From positions 1 to 19,173 of the forward strand of contig JBIICS010000046.1 of the NCBI GenBank assembly GCA_044238735.1: 19,173 nt of DNA, read 5' to 3'. Positions 13,853 to 19,173 of the stretch are shown here, piece by piece. Within the stretch, counting starts at the first letter, position 1. The number at the start of each line of letters is the position of its first letter. The position numbers were made by a program, and so were the translations under genes. The stretch is from JBIICS01 sp044238735 (lineage in GTDB: Bacteria > Bacteroidota > Bacteroidia > UBA4408). Under the pieces are notes generated by a model. The model saw only the letters and a program-made list of their open reading frames with translations, ran no database searches and was not told the DNA's origin.

Positions 13853-15963
13853 TGAAATATTTTATAGTTTTTATAGCTCTATTAATTAGTATCGCAAGTT
13901 TTGCTCAAAGTCCACAGTCTTTTAAATATCAGGCCGTAGTGCGCGACAATAATGGCAATGTATTAGTTAATAAAATCGTCAGCATACGTACTTCTATTTT
14001 GCAAAGTAGCACTAGCGGCGCAAGTGTATATACCGAAACTCAAAATATAGCTACAAACGACTTTGGTGTTGTTGCAATTAATATTGGACAAGGCAATTTA
14101 ATCAGTGGCAATTTTGCAACTATTAATTGGGGTGCCGATATTTATTTTATCAAAACAGAAGTAGATTTAACTGGCGGTAGTAATTACCAATTTATGGGAA
14201 CTAGCCAATTAATGAGTGTGCCCTATGCATTATATGCCGCAAAAAGTGGAGCAAGTAAAAACGATTTAGATACAAGCGCTACTAATGAGATACAGACCTT
14301 AAACTTAAATGGAAGAAATTTAAGCATATCAGGTGGCAATAATATTCAACTACCCGATGATAATGATGGAGATAACACTAATGAAATTCAAACACTATCA
14401 ATAAATGACCACACTGTTTCAATTTCAAATAGCAATTCAGTTGTTATACCCGACAACCAGGTACTAAGTTTAAACTCAAACATTTTATCTATTAGCAATG
14501 GCAATACAATAGTATTACCACCTGATAGTGATGCTAATCCTACAAACGAAATACAAGCATTATCTTTAATAAACGACACCTTATACTTAAGCAATGGTGG
14601 TTTTGTAAATATGCTCCCATTTAAAGACAACACCGATAATCAACAATTAAGCATATCTGGCAACCAATTACAGATTAGCGGTGGAAACAGTATAACTATA
14701 ACTGGTGCTGTTGATTTAGATGCTGATCCAACTAACGAATTACAGTATTTAAATAAAAGTGGTGATACTTTATATTTGAGTCAAGGCAATTATGTTATAA
14801 TCCCTCCTGATGCAGACCATGATCCAACGAATGAATTACAAACTATAACCGTAACAGGTGATTCAATAAAGATATCGAATGGTGGCGGTGCCATTAAAAT
14901 ACCAACTCCAACAAATGCAATAGTACCAAGTGGCACTTGTATTTATTCATTTGATAAAAATCCACCAGCAGGATATTATTATTCAGGCGAAAAACTCCTT
15001 CCTAAAAAACCTAATTGGAACGTTTTATTTGATACTATAAGTACTGGCTTAATGTATTCCAGTAATTCTCATTATTGTGTCTTAAATGGCAAATTGTACA
15101 ATTTAGTTCAAACTACAAATATTAGCCCTATAACTTTTAAATTGTTTGAGATTGATTTAACTACAGGAGCATATAGTATTTACAATTCAAATCATACATT
15201 TAGAGATGGAGGTGGTTTATCTGGCGCCTCATTATGTACAGACGGTAGTAATATTTTCTTAATAGGGGGAGGATCAACTAGTTCAAGTAGAAAAATAGTA
15301 GACATGTTTGATGTTAGCTCAAAGATTTGGTCAAGAATTTCCGATTATCCTTTTGAGATTTACTACACTTTTTCAACTAATATCGGTGATAAAATAGTTT
15401 TTGTAGGTTCTAATAACACAAATCACTCACCATACTTAAGTTTATTTAATCCTCAAACTCAAAATATAAGTTATTATAATTATAATAATAACAATTTACA
15501 AGTAGATAATACTCGATTTTCATTGATTAATGACACATTAATTTTTAGAAATAATTTTGATGATAATATAATAGGATTTGATTTTTCAAGTCAAACTTTT
15601 TTAATAATTAAAAACAATATGACTGAATATTATCCACTAGAAAATGAAAACGATTTGTTGTTTATTTCAAGCACCAATATCAAAAACTTAAATGATGAAA
15701 TAATATATGAAGGCAATAATATGTCAGATTTTTTAAGTTCAAATGATTGCATATATATTTTTTCTAATCCTACTAACATCGCTTTAGAAATTAACACAGG
15801 GGCAACACTATCTTTTCAAAATTCAAACCACCCAAACAATACTGGAAGTTTTTGGTCATTTAAATACAATGGGAATATTTATAAAATATATTGGTCAAAT
15901 AACGGATTTGATGTTTTAAAACTGGAAACTTTTCCATCAAAATATATGCATTGCGCCAATTAA
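13852..15963 (+). CDS. Large secreted repeat protein, tail-fibre/adhesin-like
   Basis: A 703-aa protein with a signal peptide (to about residue 19, SFAQ). Residues 20-130 are the beta-rich domain found at the start of many Bacteroidota surface proteins: FKYQAVVRDNNGNVLVNKIVSIR to LMSVPYALYAAKSG. Residues about 144-352 contain five to six short repeats, T-N-E-I/L-Q-x-L followed by LSISxGNxIxLP, separated by Asp-rich linkers such as DDNDGDN that may bind calcium. The rest (about 353-703) has Kelch-like blades: GSNIFLIGGGS, VDMFDVSSKIW and GDKIVFVGSNN. It has no T9SS domain; the end is CAN. Probably an extracellular fibre or adhesin with a beta-propeller head. The repeats and head are read by eye. 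Confidence 0.8.
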   Translation: MKYFIVFIALLISIASFAQSPQSFKYQAVVRDNNGNVLVNKIVSIRTSILQSSTSGASVYTETQNIATNDFGVVAINIGQGNLISGNFATINWGADIYFIKTEVDLTGGSNYQFMGTSQLMSVPYALYAAKSGASKNDLDTSATNEIQTLNLNGRNLSISGGNNIQLPDDNDGDNTNEIQTLSINDHTVSISNSNSVVIPDNQVLSLNSNILSISNGNTIVLPPDSDANPTNEIQALSLINDTLYLSNGGFVNMLPFKDNTDNQQLSISGNQLQISGGNSITITGAVDLDADPTNELQYLNKSGDTLYLSQGNYVIIPPDADHDPTNELQTITVTGDSIKISNGGGAIKIPTPTNAIVPSGTCIYSFDKNPPAGYYYSGEKLLPKKPNWNVLFDTISTGLMYSSNSHYCVLNGKLYNLVQTTNISPITFKLFEIDLTTGAYSIYNSNHTFRDGGGLSGASLCTDGSNIFLIGGGSTSSSRKIVDMFDVSSKIWSRISDYPFEIYYTFSTNIGDKIVFVGSNNTNHSPYLSLFNPQTQNISYYNYNNNNLQVDNTRFSLINDTLIFRNNFDDNIIGFDFSSQTFLIIKNNMTEYYPLENENDLLFISSTNIKNLNDEIIYEGNNMSDFLSSNDCIYIFSNPTNIALEINTGATLSFQNSNHPNNTGSFWSFKYNGNIYKIYWSNNGFDVLKLETFPSKYMHCAN

Positions 15964-15969
15964 TAGAAA

Positions 15970-16626
15970 ATGAATGTAATGAGTAAGAACGAACAAGTCA
16001 TTCAGGCAATTAGTTTTATTGAATATAATTTTGAATTAATTAACGAATACGTTATTTCAATTAACAAAACCATTGAACACAACAATAATAATGATGTCGG
16101 TTCAAAAAATAAAACATATGCAGGTGTTGCTATTGCAAAAGAAAGAGTTAATGACTTAAATCATTTAATTATTTCTTCAGCAATTATTGTCTTGTACCAT
16201 CATTTTGAACAGACAAGTGTTGAGTTTTATAATTTTTTAGAGGAGTTGAACTGCTCTTATAAAACAAGCGAAAAAAACACTACACTAAAGGGTTCAATTA
16301 AAAGTATTTATTCTGAAATATTTAAAAAATTAAATAAAACACTCGGTGAAACAAATCTAGAATTAAGAGACTTCGAAAATAATTTCTCTAAACTAATTGA
16401 ACTAAACTTATTATGTAATCTACTAAAACATGGAGATGGTCGTTCAAAAAAAGAATTCCAAGAAATTAGACCAGACCTATTTATCAATGGTGACAATCAC
16501 ATTACATATATAAATAACCATAATAATTTAAATTTAAACAAGTCGGATTTATTAGATTATGCTAAAAGTATAAAAGATTTCTGGCTTGATTTGCAAAAGA
16601 CATTATCATTAGACGTAGATAAATAA
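15970..16626 (+). CDS. HEPN-like protein of unknown function
   Basis: A 218-aa, all-helical cytoplasmic protein. The helix containing LLCNLLKHGDGRS (residues 147-159) resembles the HEPN active-site helix, where the usual motif is R-N-x3-H. Here N150 and H154 are present but the Arg position is Cys149, so RNase activity is doubtful. The preceding helix IIVLYHHFEQTSVEFYNFL also fits HEPN proteins of the large abundant group with an N-terminal YxxFE-type helix. Such proteins occur in defence and toxin modules, and an antitoxin/toxin pair follows 28 bp later. ATG 15970 is used; ATG 15979 is nearly as good. The HEPN call is by eye. Confidence 0.65.
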   Translation: MNVMSKNEQVIQAISFIEYNFELINEYVISINKTIEHNNNNDVGSKNKTYAGVAIAKERVNDLNHLIISSAIIVLYHHFEQTSVEFYNFLEELNCSYKTSEKNTTLKGSIKSIYSEIFKKLNKTLGETNLELRDFENNFSKLIELNLLCNLLKHGDGRSKKEFQEIRPDLFINGDNHITYINNHNNLNLNKSDLLDYAKSIKDFWLDLQKTLSLDVDK

Positions 16627-16654
16627 ATTAGAATAATAAAAAAAAATTTAAAAC

Positions 16655-16891
16655 ATGGCACAAACTAACATCCGCAAAAAAGTTCATCAATACTTAGATG
16701 AAGCAGATAACAATATACTTGAGGTAGTTTATAAATTACTTGAGGTATACAGAAACACTAATACTAGCTTATTAAGCGAGGAGCAACAAAGAGAAGTGTT
16801 AAAGAGATCGGCCTTGTATAAGCAAGGTAAATCAGAAGGAATTAGTTTAAGCGAAGCAAGAAAGAAGATACAAGGCAAACTTTCAAAATAA
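16655..16891 (+). CDS. Antitoxin of a ParE/RelE-type toxin-antitoxin pair
   Basis: A 78-aa protein with three predicted helices: KKVHQYLDEADNNILEVVYKLLEVY, EQQREVLKRSALYKQGKSEGISL and SEARKKIQGKL. The ending resembles the antitoxins of the addiction-module type common in this phylum, in which a Lys/Ser-Gly segment is followed by a helix that wraps the toxin. The N-terminal helix may dimerise or bind DNA. Its stop overlaps the toxin start by one base (TAATG), as usual for these pairs. It probably represses its own operon; no operator was identified. Confidence 0.75.
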   Translation: MAQTNIRKKVHQYLDEADNNILEVVYKLLEVYRNTNTSLLSEEQQREVLKRSALYKQGKSEGISLSEARKKIQGKLSK

Positions 16892-17196
16892 TGGCAAAAC
16901 TTAAATTAATATTAACCAAAGAAGCCTACGCCGATTTTGAATCAGCAGCATTATATTACGAAAGTAAAACAATTGGGCTAGGTTTAAAATTTGAGAAAGA
17001 GATTTCGGAGTTATTATTAACTATTAAAGATAATCCGATGTTATTTCCCGTTAAGTTTAATCATATTAGAGAATCGGTTGTTAAAAAATTTCCTTTCGTA
17101 ATTAATTACGAAATTAGCGAGAAGGAGATTATTGTATTGGCCATTTTTAATACGCATCAAAATCCGGTTAAAAAGACCAAAAGAAGTAAAAAGTAA
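16891..17196 (+). CDS. ParE/RelE-family toxin
   Basis: A 101-aa protein with the standard fold order: strand LKLILTKEAYADFESA, helices around AALYYESKTIGLGLKFEKEISELL, the IKDNPMLFP turn, then the strands IRESVVKKFPFVINYEI and EIIVLAIFNTHQNP. The R-x-x-x-V-x-x-F-P-F-x-I-x-Y pattern is characteristic of the RelE/ParE superfamily. Members either cut mRNA on the ribosome or block DNA gyrase; the sequence resembles the ParE-like, gyrase-type group more, but this cannot be decided by eye. The protein ends in a Lys-rich tail. Its stop overlaps the following lipoprotein start by one base, so the lipoprotein may be co-transcribed. Confidence 0.85.
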   Translation: MAKLKLILTKEAYADFESAALYYESKTIGLGLKFEKEISELLLTIKDNPMLFPVKFNHIRESVVKKFPFVINYEISEKEIIVLAIFNTHQNPVKKTKRSKK

Positions 17197-18167
17197 TGTT
17201 TAATAGATTAACTACATATTTTTTGCTCGTTGGTTTATCAATGCTTTTTGCTTGCAATAAAAAATTAACTCGTATTGCTAAAATTCAAACTAACGATTAC
17301 AATTTTAACCAAGGTTACATTACATTAAAAGGAACTATTATTGATGTTCCCGAAAATGGCCTCATTAATTATGGACATTGCATAAGTGTTACAAATAAAC
17401 CTTCATTAAAAGATACCGTATATAGTTTTGGAGAAACATTAGAACAAAAATCTTACAATTCTGCTATTGCAAACTTATCAGCAGATAAAATTTATTACTA
17501 CACTGCTTTTGCTATTACCAATTCGGACACCATTTATGGAGAAATAAAATCATTTAAAACAAATGATTTTAATAGCATAAGTATAACAACAACAAATCCT
17601 TCCATTACAGGCAATAGTAGCGTATCAATAGAAGGAGAAATTAAAGGCTTAGCATCTTTAACGGCTTTGGAATATGGTCATTGTTGGTCAACAAGTCCAA
17701 ATCCAAACATTTCTAATAATAAAAATAGCTTTGGCATTTTAAATTCCGATATAACTTTTACTAGCAACATAAACAATGTACCATTAGATATTACATACTA
17801 TTTAAAAAGTTATGTTAAATTATCCGATAACACCGTTTTATACGGTAATGAATCAAATATAGTAATACCCGATTTAATGGTAAGTACAGATACTTTTACT
17901 TTACCTAGTGCATTAAATGCAACTTTGCAAGGCACTTTAATAAGTTTAGGCATAAACCCCATTAGCGAATACGGCCATTGTTATTCAACCACAACTTCAA
18001 ATCCAAACATTAACAATAATAAAATAAGTATCGGAAATGCCACAACAACTGGAGCTTTCTTTACTTCATTAAATAATATGCAACTTGGTACAACCTATTA
18101 TTACAGAGCATACGCAGTTACAGGTAATAAAATTAAATACGGCAAAGTAAAAAAGATAGTTAACTAA
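17196..18167 (+). CDS. Lipoprotein with three ~100-residue repeats
   Basis: A 323-aa protein with a signal peptide and lipobox (SMLFAC, lipidated Cys20). Three related domains follow; each has Y-G-H-C-x-S at residue 59, 160 and 259, then a G-x-x-x turn, a YYYTAFA / YYLKSYV / YYYRAYA strand and a final YG. The pattern resembles fibronectin III-like repeats common in Bacteroidota surface lipoproteins, with the Cys in each repeat likely buried or paired. Predicted to sit in the outer membrane, facing the periplasm or surface. It overlaps the toxin gene by one base upstream and the next gene by one base downstream. Function not known. Confidence 0.8.
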   Translation: MFNRLTTYFLLVGLSMLFACNKKLTRIAKIQTNDYNFNQGYITLKGTIIDVPENGLINYGHCISVTNKPSLKDTVYSFGETLEQKSYNSAIANLSADKIYYYTAFAITNSDTIYGEIKSFKTNDFNSISITTTNPSITGNSSVSIEGEIKGLASLTALEYGHCWSTSPNPNISNNKNSFGILNSDITFTSNINNVPLDITYYLKSYVKLSDNTVLYGNESNIVIPDLMVSTDTFTLPSALNATLQGTLISLGINPISEYGHCYSTTTSNPNINNNKISIGNATTTGAFFTSLNNMQLGTTYYYRAYAVTGNKIKYGKVKKIVN

Positions 18168-19173
18168 TGAAACACTGCATTATCATATTTATACTTTGTC
18201 TTGCATTTGGTAAAGCAAACGCACAAATAAACAACGGTATACCCAATAATATTAATGCATTATACGATGCAAGCAACGACGTAATTAAAATTAATTTTGA
18301 GATAATAAACGGTAACGCTACTGATTTTTATGATGTTTTTATTGAGGCATATAAAGCTGGTGAAGCGGGTTCACAAAAATTAAATATTAAAACAATAGAT
18401 GGTGATTTAAAGAATGTTCACCCTGATAAAAATTTAATAATAAATTGGAAACAAAGAGCTGATGGCTATGTGTTTGACAATAAAATAAGTTTTAAGATTT
18501 TATTAGCAAGAAAGCCCAATATTTCAACCACAAAGCATATAATTAAATCGGTAGTTTTCCCCGGTTGGGGCGATTATAAAATTGGAAATGGTAAACATTA
18601 TTTTACTTATGGTATAATTGGCTATGGTTTAATTACTGGCTCCGTTTTGTACAATACAAAATCTTTTACAAATTATAATAGTTATAAAAATTCGTATAAT
18701 ATTACCGAGAGCAATTCGCTATATAATTCAGCAATTAAAGCCAGCAATTATTCATATGTTTTTGCCGGAGGTGCAGCCTTAGTTTGGAGTTTAGATATTG
18801 CAAATGTTTATAGAAAAGTAAAAAAAGCTAAAAACAATTTAACGCCGGAAAACAGCAAATACTATTATAATCAAAGCCAACAGAGGACAGAAAAATTAAG
18901 CAATTTAATTTACTTAAATACTAAGAACCAGTATGACATTGCGCTTGAAAATGGTGAAAATTCATTGAAACAAGAAAAGTATTCAGATGCAAAAAAATAT
19001 TTTGAAACTGCATTAAGTTATAATCCAACTTCTGAAGAAGTAAAAGTAAAACTAGCAAACGTTAATTCTAAAATTAAAGACGAAGAATCAAAAAACAATA
19101 ATTACCAAAAAGCATTAGCAGATGGAGCAACTTATCTAGATTCTAAAGACTACAATAAAGCCATATTAGCTTT
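18167..19173 (+). CDS. Secreted TPR-containing protein (3' end outside the window)
   Basis: The start ATG overlaps the preceding stop (TAATG), and the frame stays open for 335 codons to the window end. Residues 1-20 form a signal peptide ending KANAQ. An FN3-like beta segment follows: VIKINFEIINGNATDFYDVFIEA to LIINWKQRADG. Next is a region with VVFPGWGDYKIGNGKHYFTYGIIGYG and a hydrophobic stretch (about 125-165), like small membrane-associated DUF5683-type domains. From about residue 260 there are TPR units: YDIALENGENSLKQEKYSDA, KKYFETALSYNPTSEE, and a second starting YQKALADGATYL. Probably a periplasmic or membrane-linked scaffold acting with the lipoprotein upstream. Family assignment for the middle part is uncertain. 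Confidence 0.75.
   Translation, partial: MKHCIIIFILCLAFGKANAQINNGIPNNINALYDASNDVIKINFEIINGNATDFYDVFIEAYKAGEAGSQKLNIKTIDGDLKNVHPDKNLIINWKQRADGYVFDNKISFKILLARKPNISTTKHIIKSVVFPGWGDYKIGNGKHYFTYGIIGYGLITGSVLYNTKSFTNYNSYKNSYNITESNSLYNSAIKASNYSYVFAGGAALVWSLDIANVYRKVKKAKNNLTPENSKYYYNQSQQRTEKLSNLIYLNTKNQYDIALENGENSLKQEKYSDAKKYFETALSYNPTSEEVKVKLANVNSKIKDEESKNNNYQKALADGATYLDSKDYNKAILA

Overview
The window comes from an AT-rich member of the Bacteroidota. The evidence is several type IX secretion (T9SS) C-terminal sorting domains with YPNP/FPNP motifs, short signal peptides ending in SQ or AQ, TAnnTTTG-type promoter sequences, few Shine-Dalgarno sites, and a grasp-with-spasm peptide-modification locus, a system known from this phylum. 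No rRNA or tRNA gene, integrase or transposase was found.

Left part (1-3361): small, mostly secreted or unknown genes, all on the + strand, separated by long imperfect inverted repeats. I interpret these as integron attC-like sites (1008-1141, 2423-2538, 3176-3361, and a fourth at 12804-12989). All four share one architecture: AAC, a 1-nt A spacer, a 12-21 nt arm, a variable centre, the complementary arm, a 5-nt spacer, then GTTA. The left end of each site is the exact reverse complement of the right end of the previous site, as expected if the DNA between two sites is a gene cassette. One cassette holds a T9SS cargo gene broken by an in-frame TGA; another holds a small lipoprotein.

Central part (3346-13287): two direct repeats of about 313 bp, each starting at the right arm of an attC-like site, bracket 9.6 kb of DNA. 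Inside is a ribosomally made, modified peptide (RiPP) locus. It contains a 72-aa GG-leader precursor, a hairpin that may act as an attenuator, a secreted protein resembling DUF6624, the ATP-grasp ligase GwsG, an overlapping 57-aa protein, the SPASM protein GwsS without a radical-SAM motif, a C39-peptidase ABC exporter, and an HlyD-type adaptor. The enzymes and exporter overlap or nearly abut, so they are probably one operon. The likely scheme is that GwsG, assisted by GwsS, modifies the core peptide, and the C39 transporter removes the leader at the GG site and exports the product through the HlyD protein. After it come an unrecognised 258-aa protein with an internal duplication, a clear terminator, a 21-bp tandem repeat array, and non-coding DNA.

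Right part (13358-19173): densely packed genes with 1-bp overlaps. They encode a short T9SS protein, a large secreted repeat protein, a HEPN-like protein, an antitoxin/ParE-type toxin pair, a lipoprotein with three repeats, and a secreted TPR protein cut by the window end.
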